From assembly GCA_014905825.1 (NCBI GenBank), contig JACGCN010000029.1:1-64000 (forward strand): a DNA stretch of 64,000 nucleotides, given 5' to 3'. Source of the DNA: Lyophyllum atratum. Its lineage: Eukaryota; Basidiomycota; Agaricomycetes; Agaricales; Lyophyllaceae. Shown one piece after another: positions 10,824-22,328 of this stretch (its first letter is position 1; every line of letters begins with the position of its first letter). The notes beneath the pieces were generated by a model that worked only from the letters and a program-made list of their open reading frames with translations, did not search any database and had not been told where the DNA came from. The position numbers were made by a program, and so were the translations under genes.

Positions 10824-12630
10824 TTAACGAAGGGTAACCAATTCTGTAACAGCTCGTCAATATACGAACTCGTCGGAATTTGAGATGAAACCTTACCTTC
10901 GGCGGAGGTAGGATGGATGGCGACGGTATCATCCAAGTCTTTCTTGCACGCTGTAGTATAACTCTGTGAACCACGAACGGCGATGTGACAGGAGATAATA
11001 CGAACCTCCCATCTTGACAGCAACGCCAAATCCTTGCATGACCTCATCACTGCCCATTCCGATGATGTGGATACCCACAACGCGCTCATTCGGGCCCGCA
11101 CAGATAAGCTTGTACACTGTGGGCTCCTTGTGTTCTTCATCGACCATCGAGAAATACAAACCACGGAAGGATGATTGGTCTTCAATGAACGTGTTCAAAA
11201 TGGTGAGCAATGGCTTAATTCTATTTGCATAGACAGCTTACAAATTTTCAGGCTGTCGCCGTATTTCTTGCGTGCCTCGGATTCGGTGAGTCCGACCGTG
11301 CCAATCGGGGGATGTCTAACAGACGGCGTTAAAACACGCCGTATCTGAAAGCACAGGCGATGGCAAACTCACGAAAAGACGACGGTCGGGATATTGTCGT
11401 AGTCAAGCTTGTCGTCCTTAAATTCTGGGGGGCCGAAAAGGCGGTTGGCAAGCCTACGTCCCGCGGCAATGGCGACAGGTGTTAAGAGAGCCTTTCCTTG
11501 AACATCGCCTATGGCGTAGATCCCATCGACCGATGACCTCTGGTATTCGTCCACAATAATATTGCCGCGCTTGTCCAACTTCACACCCACTTCTTCCAAG
11601 CCCATGTCCTTGGTGCACGCATGACGTCCGATAGCCCAGAGTACCGTATCAACCTCGATCTTCTCTCCTTTATCGGTGATCACGGTCAAGGTTTGGCCCT
11701 TAGCACCCTCCACCTTGACGACATTGCTTGACTTGTGCATCTTCACACCCGTCTTCTCCATCCAAGGGGTCAATGTTTTCTGGAGGGTGTCATCGAAGGT
11801 ACGCAGAACAGTCTCTCCGCGGATGATCAAGTGTGTCTCGGATCCGAGGGTGTGGAAGATGCCAGCGAGCTCGACAGCGATGTAGCCGGCTCCAACGACT
11901 GCGACGCGTTTAGGCTGTTCGGTGAGATCGAAAAATCCGTCCGAGTCGATACCGAGAGATGCTCCAGGGATCTCCTCATCGGATGGGACAGTGGGAGTAC
12001 CACCGACAGTGACACAGATGTTGTCTGCATTCAAGGTATATTTCGATCCGTCAGGACGTATAACTTCGACCGTTCTTGGGGAGGTGAGACGACCGAAGCC
12101 GTGGTGGTACTCGACACCCTCTTTCACGAAGTTGCTAGCGTAGATTCCGTTCAATTTGCGGATGTATGCGTCACGTTGGGACTTGAAGGCAGCCCAGTCA
12201 AACTTGGGGTTGCCGACGCCTTTGAACTGGTACTGTGGTACGTGGTGCTGAACCTTGTCTTGCAGATCGGCAGCATGCCACATAATCTAAAGCAAGACAA
12301 CATTAGAAAACGCGCATATACCATCCAAGGGCCGACATTACCTTCTTTGGTACACATCCTGTGTTCCATGGATGCGTTAAGGGAGGGCCGGGACATATGC
12401 AGGTGTATCACTCACCGACGTTGACGCAAGTCCCACCGAGATAAGGATCGACTTCCACGACCGCAACTTTCTTTCCATACAATGCTGCTCTACGCTGATT
12501 TGGTGATATAGGTAAATCCAGATCAACACGGGCTCATGGAACATACCGAAGTTGCAGATCCACCACTACCTCCTCCAATGACCACGTAGTCGTACTTATC
12601 GGCGGTGGGCTTGTCGAAAACGGGGGGCAT
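10824..12630 (-). CDS. glr1: Glutathione reductase
   Basis: Eight exons (12630-12547, 12494-12416, 12358-12342, 12286-11373, 11315-11242, 11179-11006, 10950-10897, 10843-10824) join in phase to about 471 residues, the usual length for the cytosolic enzyme. The FAD-binding start is [15 protein letters not shown]. The redox-active disulfide motif [13 protein letters not shown] is split over three exons. An NADPH dinucleotide-binding motif [15 protein letters not shown], the second FAD motif YAIGDV, and the C-terminal dimerisation motif with the catalytic His ([14 protein letters not shown]) follow. The flavoenzyme reduces oxidised glutathione with NADPH and maintains thiol redox balance. The upstream UTR was not examined for an alternative start that could add a mitochondrial presequence. 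No lesion is seen. Confidence 0.93.
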
Positions 12631-14361
12631 ATTGGGCGGTGTGGTGTGGAGAAAAGACCTGGATATCTTATCAATTACAAAGCATATTAGCCAAATCCAA
12701 CACCTTGTTTTGGAAGCGGCTGACGTGTAGAAGTCTATAGGTTGTCCTTTGACTTGGACCTGGCAGTCTCAAATGGGCTGCTTGGGAGAGGGATGTTCGG
12801 AACGCCAGAACTGCTGGTCGGTGGCTCTAGGGGGCCTTTTATCCCGAAGAAACGCGCAATTTTCTGTGGGGCTGACACTGCACAGCGAGCACACCGGCAT
12901 AAGCAAAGTCGTGATGGTCATGTGACCGATATAAATACTGCGTCATCTTGATCGCGTCAGCTTGACAATTGCGGCCTGAGCGGTCCGTCTGAACTACCGA
13001 CGTAAAGTCGTCCATATAAACACCTTCATCTCAGTGTACCACGTCTGGCGATGAACGGGCACGACGGTAATACTGTGAATACGGGCCTCCGAGTCATACG
13101 GTGCTAATTGGTGCGATTTCAAATATCATGGATATCACGCCGCGTGCTGATGCCAACGGATCCAGGATGGCGACATATGCAGGCAGGCTCTCTCATGAAT
13201 TTTGTCAGCTTGAAGGGCCCGGAAATATGCTAACGAAAGCAGCTGCGCAAGGGTAGACTTCAAGATAACGTTCATGATGTTCGGGCACCAGCCTAATAGA
13301 TAAGTATCTAAGTGCTAACAGTGATGTGCTCGTGACCTCCGAGCTCTGGAGATGGACTGACGAGGTACCGTCAGCCTGCAGTATGCTCAGCTGCTCAGAT
13401 CTCGATCTAAACTTTGCTGTGGACCCTCGTTGGCAGAGCCTGCCAATTAGCCTCTCTCCACCCAATCACATATCCGGCGCGTAGTACTACGCTGTGTCTC
13501 CTCCGTATCGATAGATTGTCGACGTTCTTTCCTTCCAACACGGATGTGACAATGCAGATAACTAATGAACACGCATTACTGGCCCCCCAGATTCGTCATC
13601 TGACAGTCTTATTCTGTATCACTATGGCGTCCTGACCATCGATAGTATCGATTGTCGAGCGGCTGTTTGCAAAGTGCAGTCAACGAGGCAGTTTGTGATA
13701 ATGTGAAGGGTGAGCAGATAAAGGAAGAAAGTCGATTGATCATGATCAGCATAGATCCCTGGTCACCGGTCAGCCCTAGGGACCTGAATCTCGAGATTCA
13801 TGACGAACCCGATTCGTGTTTAGCTATGTCCTCATGTCACTCCGCAACAATGTGGAAGCAGAAAGTATAGTCCTCGATAGTGGACGTGAAATCTGAATTG
13901 TTCAGATGGTGAAATGCTTCCTCCGTGGTTCCTCCGTGAGTTCCCTTCCTGTAGTTATGCGGTTGGAATGGAAGGAATTACTCTACTGATCCTTCAACGG
14001 GCTTTCCATTATCTTAGCTCCATTCGACGCCCCCGCGAGTTCTTACATTCTCAATGTGAATAATGGAAGAAGAAGACTAGATACTCAAAATCGTAGGACC
14101 GTATTTTCTACGTTGAGATACTCAAGGGTACGGTAGACGGCCGAATTCACAGCAGAGTGTTCCGGGGGCCAACATACGGTCCAGGCTGACGTGGAAGCCG
14201 GATTCTAGACAACATAGGTGAAGGCATCTTTGGAATGATGATGGGGGATGAACCTCGAACCGACGGCAACGAGGCGTGCGTTGACATGGGGGAGAGAAGT
14301 CGTCACTTCTCAACGATCTCTCAATCCGCTCCATGTATGGAAAGCATGGCATACTAGAACT
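12631..14361. other. Gene-poor stretch upstream of glutathione reductase
   Basis: About 1.7 kb. The first few hundred bases are the presumed glr1 promoter. The rest has only short unsupported frames on both strands and no recognised motif. Confidence 0.4.
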
Positions 14362-14557
14362 CCGCGGGATGATGCTATCAATGCGAATGTCCGTTTGTTC
14401 GTATGTCTTTTCCTGAAAAACAAACAAAAAGGTGCGAGTAAGCTACTTACAGGATGCTCACGACTCTCGGCGAGGTAACCATCCATGGCACAGCTTCAGA
14501 AACGAGATGGATGTGCAGACTCATGCTCTTCAACGAAGGCTGGCAGAAACCTTGCTG
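14362..14557 (-). repeat. Inverted-repeat arm A: gene fragment shared with 18268-18470
   Basis: On the minus strand this reads an exon-like GFCQPSLKSMSLHIHLV, then WMVTSPRVV, a short possible intron ending in tttcag, and EKTYEQTDIRIDSIIPR. The same sequence occurs on the plus strand at 18268-18470 with scattered substitutions. Both look like fragments of a duplicated gene rather than a mobile-element terminus. The parent protein is not recognised, and neither copy extends into a convincing gene. Confidence 0.55.
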
Positions 14558-17367
14558 AACTATGAGCGTGGTAGAAATGCTGCGTCTCGCTAGCCCGGTG
14601 ACGGGGTTTACTTAAATCCGTGCTTGGACACCGTTCACACAGCGTCAGAGAAGTAGGATCCTGATAGGCTGGAAGTATTATCGGATATCCATGGCGTATA
14701 GGGGTGGAGTTGAGTCGTATAAAGATAGCAAACGAGCGGAGATGCTATTCCTGTGCGTTCTAATTACGCAGAATAAATACGAGATAGTCATTATCCTCGT
14801 CATATCAGGTCGTGAGCTCACATGAAATTTGGTTCACACGAATCGCGCGCGACTCGCATTATTAGGCAGGTGAGTATGTATTATGACTGGGATGCATCGC
14901 GTCAGCTAAGATATTGACTGGTTGAAGCTAGTTATGGCTCACAATAGTGATAGCATCGCAGAAGAAGGAGAAGAGACCGTAGTCCGACACTCATGGCCAA
15001 TGATGAAGTGAAGCTAGTCTCGCGAGAGAGCTATTTTTATCCCAGATATCAATCATTACCACTAGTGCTGTCGGCTGGAGTAAATATAGCTTCATCTTTA
15101 ATTAGAGGTCTTGTGAGTCCGGATGTACGTCGATAAACCCGTGCAGATGAACTCCGGCGTCGAACAAGATCAAGGGATTCAATACATCGCAGATTGAAGT
15201 TTTGCCTTTATTCTCGGGGGTCCGGCGGCGGCGTTTGTCTTTCTCGTTGAGGAGGTGAGGTTATCGACACTGCGCAGGGTCCACGCGTCATCTTCGGAAC
15301 GAGTGAGATGCGCGTAGCGCGTAGCGGATCCAGGCATCACTGGCGTCGGTGACCCTCGAGAGCCGAACAATCACTGGTATGTTCATTCCGTATTTAGGGA
15401 CGCTCCTGCTTACTCGGTCCTTCGCAGAGGGGTTCGGGACGGTCACCGGTCAGCGTGCCAGTGAGTCGTAGATCGCTTTGATCAGGAAGCTATTCGTTGA
15501 CTATTCGGAGGAACCTAGTGTCCAGATAGGCTAGTCATCGTTCCGCTTGCGAGAAAGGATGACTGTCAGAAGCGATGGGTGGCTGGGGGGTTCGGATTCG
15601 TAGCACAAAAGAGGGAGCGCAGTTGCTGGTACGCATCAACTCAGCGGACACAGACCGTGTCGTGGGGCATTCGGGATAATAATAGGCGAAAGAGCCCTTC
15701 GATGGCTTCGATGGTGGGGCAAATAGATTGCAATTTCGGGCTCTATCGAATGCCGTTTATGACTGCGGTGGCAAAAGGATCGAGTAATCAGTGTCCTTCG
15801 TAGTCGGAACTTGATTGTTTACGCCGCATGCTCTGTATCCTGTGATGTTAGGGTTCAAGAGGTTGCCACAGCGCAAGCTGCGAAGGCTGCGAGGTTGCAG
15901 CAGGGATAGGAAGAGAAAGCAGGTATAAGTCGACTTAAAGAAGGCCTTGCGATGGTGCGATTACTAGTGACTTGTGAGAACAAACGTGGGGCTCGCAGAT
16001 CAGTGTGATAGGGCAGCTAAAGATAAGTTAAAAGAAGCGCTGCACATTGTCAGCTCAAGCTTTTGCACGGAACACGCACTTTAAAAGCTTCTAATTGGAC
16101 CTATTTAAACCGGATTGAAGCCGGGACGGTCGAGGCCATCGATTTTGACCGCGTGTTCCACGATGTATGCTGAGGATGACCGTGGTATATCGTAGTAAGC
16201 GATGGGTGTGGGGCTATCTGGGTCCACGTGTGGCCAGGTGGACCGTCCTAACAAGTAACCAGCCACGCATTATCTTCGGAGGGGAGGCAGAAAAGATGTA
16301 CGCACGATGCCAATGGAAGCTGATACAGACCGGAATAAGCAACTTTCCCTCCGACGTCGACGTCGCTGAGCCTAGTTATCCATATCGCGACCCTCTCGGA
16401 GAGCACCTCTTCCCACCTCTTCCCAACGCATCATCCCGATTGTAGTATATTTTCAACAGCACATGCAGGCGGTGTCGAAGCCCAATATATGATCGCATCT
16501 CCTTCATCTCACCAAGGAAATCAATTCGAACGCGGTCTGGACCGCCAGCTTTCGCAGACACACGCTACATACGGCGCCCACAAAGACGGAAAATACCGTT
16601 ATCTTGGAAGACTTACAAGCCTTATCGGATGCCCGGGCGCGATACTGGGATAGATCAGGTTGACCAGTTTGGAGCGTCAGATAGGTTGATAAGTCGGCGG
16701 GCAATTTAGACCGACTGTGCAGTTGATTGGTGGGGTATGTATGACAACGTCGACGGTCCAGCCGGCTTGCTGCAGGGACTCCAAGCGCAGGGTAGGTAGT
16801 GATGTCCACGTAATTTTCTTTCGTAGGGGATGATAACGTCGCGGGTTTCAGTATACCGGGATGACACGTTCATGCTCGCCGCTGTTCGCCGTGGCACATT
16901 CGTCGCTCAATGCGGTTCCCAGCAGTATGGTTGTGCCAGGTTGGCGGCGTGGGACGTTGTCGTAATTCTCAATGAGAATTTAAGGACTGTCTGGTGGTTG
17001 TCGCATAGCACCTTTGATAACGCCTTTGACGTGTCGCCAGCGTGTACAGTGCGTTCAGGCTGAGGACACGATGGAGAACTCGGTTATCAAGCAGTACCCG
17101 CGTATGATTAGATCTGATTAGATCAAGATTCCTCTGAGGGAGAGACCAGTAGGTCAGGTCTTGATAGCAGACACTACCGTATCAGTCGTTCCTCCGTATA
17201 CCTGACCAACGTCGGGACCGGCCCAGCACAGGACACTCTGGCTGCATACATCAAGAAACCTCCACCCTTCTTACCTTCACTCAAAGGTCCCTACGGCATC
17301 TGAACCTGTAAACCCGAGTCCATACATAGGTACAGGGTCAATCAGGTCCCGAGGAGCTAATAAAGTC
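14558..17367. other. Gene-poor stretch
   Basis: About 2.8 kb between the inverted-repeat arm and a tandem duplication. No ORF with recognisable composition, no tRNA and no transposase were found. It is probably intergenic or very old relic DNA. Confidence 0.4.
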
Positions 17368-17636
17368 GAGGTATACGCCATTTCTTCTCGAACTTTCCGA
17401 GATGATGTTATCTTGACTGCGACTCACCTTTCTATACGCGTCCTGCACCACTGAACTGCCCTGCGTGGAGTCGTGGGGTCCTTCAACCCAGTCTCGTAAC
17501 GAGAGTATACGCCATTTATTTTCGAATCTTCTGAAGGTGATGTCATCTCAATTACAACTTGTCTTCTACTGACGCGTCCAGCACCACCAAGCTGCCCTGC
17601 AGGCAGTCGCGGGGTCCCCCAACCCCGTCCCGTAAC
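17368..17636. repeat. Two-unit tandem repeat, period about 134 nt
   Basis: Unit 1 (17368-17501) and unit 2 (17502-17636) both start at gtatacgccattt, continue with tctcgaa/ttcgaa, gatgatgt/ggtgatgt and acgcgtcc, and end in tcgtggggtcc/tcgcggggtcc followed by cgtaac. They differ by scattered point changes, so the duplication is not recent. No reading frame is preserved across both units. Confidence 0.75.
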
Positions 17637-18267
17637 GTAACTACTAAGTACCTGCACAACCAACGATAACGCTTTAGCGCCATGCGCGTGCGCAGATCTG
17701 ATCGCGCTGGCGCACGTTCCCTCCACGGTATCAAGAAATATTCGACACCATACGCACCCATATGTGCATCTACGCAAATTCCCGACCATCCATCACGCAT
17801 CAGATTTACTGGCACCAGCGTCGCGGCAATTGTTACACCTTCCATCTGTCACAGTCAGCGCACGCAGTGTTCCGTGTTCTCTTCCATTTTCTTGTTTTGT
17901 TTCCGCGTATCAAGAACGCTCGGAGCTGCGTCAGAATTCTGGATAGTTGTAGGGTGCCTTCTGGATTCCTCTCTTCTGTGATATACAGGTTTTCCTTTTG
18001 GCTGTGGGCGTGAGGCTGTGCCACTTCATGCATTTTTGGCCACGGTCCCGGTTGTGAGGGAAAGAAGGTGGGAGCTTGAATACTGGATGTAGCACACGGC
18101 GCCTCTCGTGTGTGAATCCTCGCCGTCCCGTCGGCTCCGATGCATTTTCGGTGCACTGTAGCCTCGCGTCGACCCCCGTGGAACGTATCTACTTAGATAC
18201 ATCTCGCGCCACGGGTGGCAGAAGCAAAGATGTTACAGTACCCTATCGATGGCATATATCCTTGTAA
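17637..18267. other. Gene-poor stretch between the tandem repeat and inverted-repeat arm B
   Basis: Several short frames overlap at 17.68-18.01 kb but none contains a recognisable domain. Nothing else is seen. Confidence 0.4.
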
Positions 18268-18470
18268 CCAAGATTTCTGCCAGCCTTCGTTGAAGAGCAT
18301 GAGTCTGCACATCCATCTCGTTTTTGGAGGTGAAGTGACATGGATGGTTACCTCGCCGAGAGTCGTGGGCATTCTGCAAGTACTAATAGCTTACTCACAC
18401 CTTTTGTTTCTTTTGCAGGAAAAGACCTACGAACAAACGGACATTCGCATCTATAGCATGATCCCGCGGC
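18268..18470 (+). repeat. Inverted-repeat arm B: gene fragment shared with 14362-14557
   Basis: Plus-strand partner of the fragment at 14.4 kb: DFCQPSLKSMSLHIHLVFGG, WMVTSPRVV, a possible intron ending in tttgcag, then EKTYEQTDIRIYSMIPR. The similarity stops shortly after the IPR motif. The arms are about 3.7 kb apart. Confidence 0.55.
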
Positions 18471-20573
18471 CTTCTCCTAAACCATAGAAGAAACAATTTA
18501 TAATGCTAGAAGTCCTCATAGTAAATCTAGTACTCATAGAACATTTCAGCGGGAGCATATCTAACGTCGATCATACCCCACCGGGGTATCGATGCTCGGT
18601 CTCCACTTTTATCTGCCCCCCAGAAGCCCCCCAGACGCAGCGGGAAAACTATTACACCCATCGCGGCGGAAGCAAAACGTTAGACTGTGCAGGGCGACGT
18701 TCATCGTACTATACGAAGATAAGATTATATACGCGTCGTCGATACTGACGTTCCTGGCACACATCAGTCAGCACGCCCAGTCATCCATCCCCCGTCCCCT
18801 CCGAACGTGCGCTCGGGGGCTCCCGACGCCAGGCACACGCCCCGGCGACTCAGGATGAACAACTAGCGACGCCGAGCCGTAGTTAGGTGCACCATGTGGG
18901 ACGGCGCCTCGCTCAAAGTGGGTTTCAAGTTTCATCATTCGGTAAATCATTGGGATTTTTTTAATTTTGATTTTTCGTCGTTGTGTGGATGAGTGAGGAG
19001 GTTATGAGGAGGATGTGAAACGGTTGAGAGGCTGGGAGAGAGGGTAAGGGTGGGTGGGCGATCGAGTTCAGTTATGAAGTGGTATTTAATATTGGACGCT
19101 CAGGTAACCTTCTTCAATAAACCCTTCCCGCCGCCTCGTTGCACTCGTCGATCTCATTCATGAACCCTGAACGCGTATCGCGGTAACCCGCTCGGAAAAA
19201 CGTGGATGATATAATTTATTCGAGAATCATATGCAACGTTAGAGACGAGGCGACATGCCCCTGGCCGGTAAAGCTACATACGAGACAAGAGACGAGACGC
19301 CGTAGCCTGGCCTAGCCAACAACATGAGCGTCAAAGTAGCGAGGAAATTATTTAGAGATGAAAATACGAGAGAGTGCGAAAATAGCTTGGAAAAAGCGCA
19401 GTCTAGGCCCTACCAGTTCTGTTCAGAGACTGTTGGATTGGTCCAGACGCCGGCTGGAATACAGCTTGAAAGAGGGGCGACGTACACATACGGGGGCGAA
19501 AAAGCTGCGGGAGGCGTGTCCCATGATAGTTTTTACCTTTGTCTGGGCATGATGAATAGCTGAAGCCTGTCATGAAGCCCGACTCATTCCCGAGGGTGTG
19601 GAAGAAGCCGTTCGGCTGCGCTGCGCATTTACCTCTGTAAGCTGCGCAGGGTGCAAGTAGTCACAAAGTATGTCCGAGGACGCTGGGATCGGGGCGGGAG
19701 AGATGTGTAAACGAGAGGGGAGCGGCAGTTAGTGTGGTGCCGAGAGGAAAGGGAGGTGCAGAGTAGAGACGAGATTGCGTGTCGTCACGGCCGGGTATGC
19801 GCGCTGATGAAAGAGGAAGGAGGAAGAGTGATTCGTGATGCTGGAAAGTTCCGGATATGATGATGCTGGGACAAAGGGCCTGAGGGTCGGGCGGGGCCGG
19901 CGGCGCAGGGGTTTTGACAACTACTGACAGAGAATACCTCGTCTGTGAGGCTGACGATCAGGAATATGCCACGGTCGAATCAGCTGGTACAGGATGTAGC
20001 TTCGAGTCAGCATCGCAGCAAAGGCCGGGACCGTGTCGAGACATTTTCGAATATCAGATGAATGGGAAACGGGGGTGTGCTTGGCGGTTGGATGAAGATT
20101 TGTGGTTGTTTGATCATTAAAGGGCGCAGAGGACAAAGGAGGCGCCCAGATGCTAATTGTCATGCATGAGCATTCTGGGGTGAGAAGAGCCAAGATCAAG
20201 GTGGAAATTGGGGGCGGAAAGAGTCGGTGGTCATCAAGGGGCGCGGGCAGGAGTTGGTGGTCGTCGAGGGAGTGGTGAGACACGGGCGGCGGAACGGCCT
20301 TGGCAATGCGGGCCGGCCCAAAAAGGGACGTAGCCGGCAGGATCTCCAACAGGATCGGGATCGGAGATATGGGTTTGGGTGCGGATGTATAGTCTTCGTC
20401 CATTTGCGGACGTGATTTGTCGAAAGGGGATGTGATTTAGAAGACAAAGTTGCAGGATGACGGAGATGTGGCGATCGAGACACGTGTCAAGGTGGGGGCA
20501 GGACCCCGGATGGTGAGATCTGGATCACAGTGCAACAAAACAGAGTCACTAACGCTGTTCCACATCCACTGCC
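18471..20573. other. Gene-poor stretch and promoter of the Ser-rich gene
   Basis: About 2.1 kb. Long frames on the minus strand at 19.7-20.4 kb are Pro/Ser/His-rich and look like composition artefacts. The last few hundred bases before 20574 are the presumed promoter of the following gene. Confidence 0.35.
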
Positions 20574-22328
20574 ATGTCTGTCTCCATCCTCACCACAGAC
20601 GTCCCCGCCCTCTCAGCATCCTCGTCCACTGCTTCCTCGTCGGCGTCCTCGGTGAGCAGCATCCCCGCCCGCCGCATTCGCTTTGCCCCGCTCCCGGACC
20701 CCCGCGCCCTCGATGACGCAGACGATGACTACGCTGTCGACGACGAAGACCCCATGCACATCGCTGCTGCCACCTGCCTGCCTGAATCAAAGCCATGCTC
20801 CCTGTCCTCCTCGCCGTCCAGCGTTGCCTCCGACCACAGCCCGGCGTCTCCAAAACCAACAACGCAGCAGCTCCTTTCACATCCCCCCATCCCCCACGCC
20901 CCCTCCTGGTCCAAACCAAAGTCCCTAAACCTCCTCCGCCCCTTTCCTTTCAGAAGGAACAAACCTTCTGCATCCTCTGCTTCCTCCCATTCCCTCACAC
21001 CAACGCAGTCACTCGACTCCAACTCCCATGGGAGCCCTACGCCCACCAACGCCACTCCCCCTAGCTCCTTTTCACGGAAGAATTTCTCGACAGAGGAGAT
21101 CCTTACACTGGGCACCATAAACCTCTTCCGCACGTCCTCGAGGAGTAAAGGCGCCAGTTCAGACAATGGTGACTCCAGCTCCGGCTGGGGCTTCGGCCTC
21201 ACTCGTTGGTCCTCCGCCGGCTCAGACACAAAGTCCGGCACACCGCTCTCACGCTCCCAGAGCGCTCAAGCATACATTCCCTCCATATCCAGCAAACTAA
21301 AGCTCGGCTCATCCAAGTCTGACAAAGCGAAACCCCGCCCGAGCTCTGTCATCTCGACGCAGTCTGCCCCTATAGCAACCGACCATGCCGCGAAGCGTGC
21401 GTCATTGCCTGCCGTGCGCAAGGGTACGCGTATGCTCAACGGTCGCGTATATGGTGGACCGAAGCGCAACCGAGACCCCAATGCGAACCCTTTCGCCAAC
21501 GCACGCGACGAAGACCCCAAGTTTGTCGAGTGGGGCTACGGCGGAATGGGGAGCGTTCGCGGTGGGCGCCATGCGGGCGTTACGGGTGGAGGGGAGGATG
21601 ACAAAGACCGCACCAGGTGGGAGAGAGTGCAGAGCGACTCGACGTTCATGGGCGCGAGCGGGGGTGAGAAGAAGGGAGTTGGCGGTGTTGTGGAAGAGGA
21701 GGACGACGGGAGTGGCATTGGGTGGGTGAAGAGGAGAAAGGAGCAGAGGGAGAGGGAGAGGCAGGAGAAAGAGGAGAAGGAGAAGGCCGAGAAGGAGAAG
21801 GCTGAGGCGGGTACTGCACCTCCCGAGGAACTCTCGACGACAGAGACGCCCGCCGTGTCCGCCGAACCACAGCCAGAATCCGCGCCTACACCAAAACCCC
21901 TATCATTATCAGTTCCGCCCCTTACAGACGATGTGCCCCCCTCCTCGTCTGCTTCAGCGGCCGTCTCTGAAGAAGCCACGCCGATACCTGCATCTCTTTC
22001 TGCCCCTGTGCCTGTCCTCGAGCACCACCTTTCCGCTGTGACCATCCCTGCCCCGCTTTCACGGCACCATTCCTACACCCACGGCCACCGCCGTATGGCC
22101 AGCCGCACCACGTCTGTGGAGGCGGTTCCCAACACACCTGCCACTGCACCCTTACCTGTGCGTGAGGAGGGGTCCTCCGAGAGCGAGTCGGAGTCGGAGT
22201 CGGAGAAGCGCCCTGATGATTACGAAGACGATGACGATGAAGAAGAAGACGATGAGGACGAGGGGGCAGTGAGTCGGCGGAAGACTGCGCTTGGGGCGGG
22301 AGTGGAAAAGATCAGCCGGCATAATTGA
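20574..22328 (+). CDS. Large Ser-rich disordered protein, conserved fungal type, function unknown
   Basis: Single open exon of 584 codons, start context gccATGTC. The N-terminus is Ser/Ala-rich, then RRIRFAPLPDPRALDDADDD (about residues 33-52), STEEILTLGTINLFR (about 171-185), then an ordered-looking core GTRMLNGRVYGG followed by NPFANARDEDPKFVEWGYGG (about 285-325). A Lys/Glu-rich charged stretch follows (RKEQRERERQEKEEKEKAEK, probably helical), a Pro/Ser-rich linker, and an acidic tail ESESESESEKRPDDYEDDDD. No catalytic motif, transmembrane segment or signal peptide is visible. The core motifs look conserved in basidiomycete hypothetical proteins, but I cannot assign a function. Its lack of introns is unusual beside its intron-rich neighbours. 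Confidence 0.8.
   Translation: MSVSILTTDVPALSASSSTASSSASSVSSIPARRIRFAPLPDPRALDDADDDYAVDDEDPMHIAAATCLPESKPCSLSSSPSSVASDHSPASPKPTTQQLLSHPPIPHAPSWSKPKSLNLLRPFPFRRNKPSASSASSHSLTPTQSLDSNSHGSPTPTNATPPSSFSRKNFSTEEILTLGTINLFRTSSRSKGASSDNGDSSSGWGFGLTRWSSAGSDTKSGTPLSRSQSAQAYIPSISSKLKLGSSKSDKAKPRPSSVISTQSAPIATDHAAKRASLPAVRKGTRMLNGRVYGGPKRNRDPNANPFANARDEDPKFVEWGYGGMGSVRGGRHAGVTGGGEDDKDRTRWERVQSDSTFMGASGGEKKGVGGVVEEEDDGSGIGWVKRRKEQRERERQEKEEKEKAEKEKAEAGTAPPEELSTTETPAVSAEPQPESAPTPKPLSLSVPPLTDDVPPSSSASAAVSEEATPIPASLSAPVPVLEHHLSAVTIPAPLSRHHSYTHGHRRMASRTTSVEAVPNTPATAPLPVREEGSSESESESESEKRPDDYEDDDDEEEDDEDEGAVSRRKTALGAGVEKISRHN

Noticed and set aside
11735..12424. A 229-codon plus-strand frame opposite glutathione reductase.
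   Set aside because: Antisense shadow of the glr1 main exon.
14122..18950. A mobile element bounded by the inverted fragments at 14.4 and 18.3 kb.
   Set aside because: No transposase, terminal motif or target-site duplication is visible, and the arms look like gene exons.
19729..20403. Long minus-strand frames at 19.7-20.4 kb, Pro/Ser/His-rich.
   Set aside because: Composition follows the GC-rich purine strand, there is no recognisable motif, and the region is the likely promoter of the plus-strand gene at 20574.
21536..22045. A 169-codon minus-strand frame inside the Ser-rich gene.
   Set aside because: It is the reverse shadow of the GC-rich coding frame, and its Ser/Pro/Gly content mirrors the plus-strand codons.
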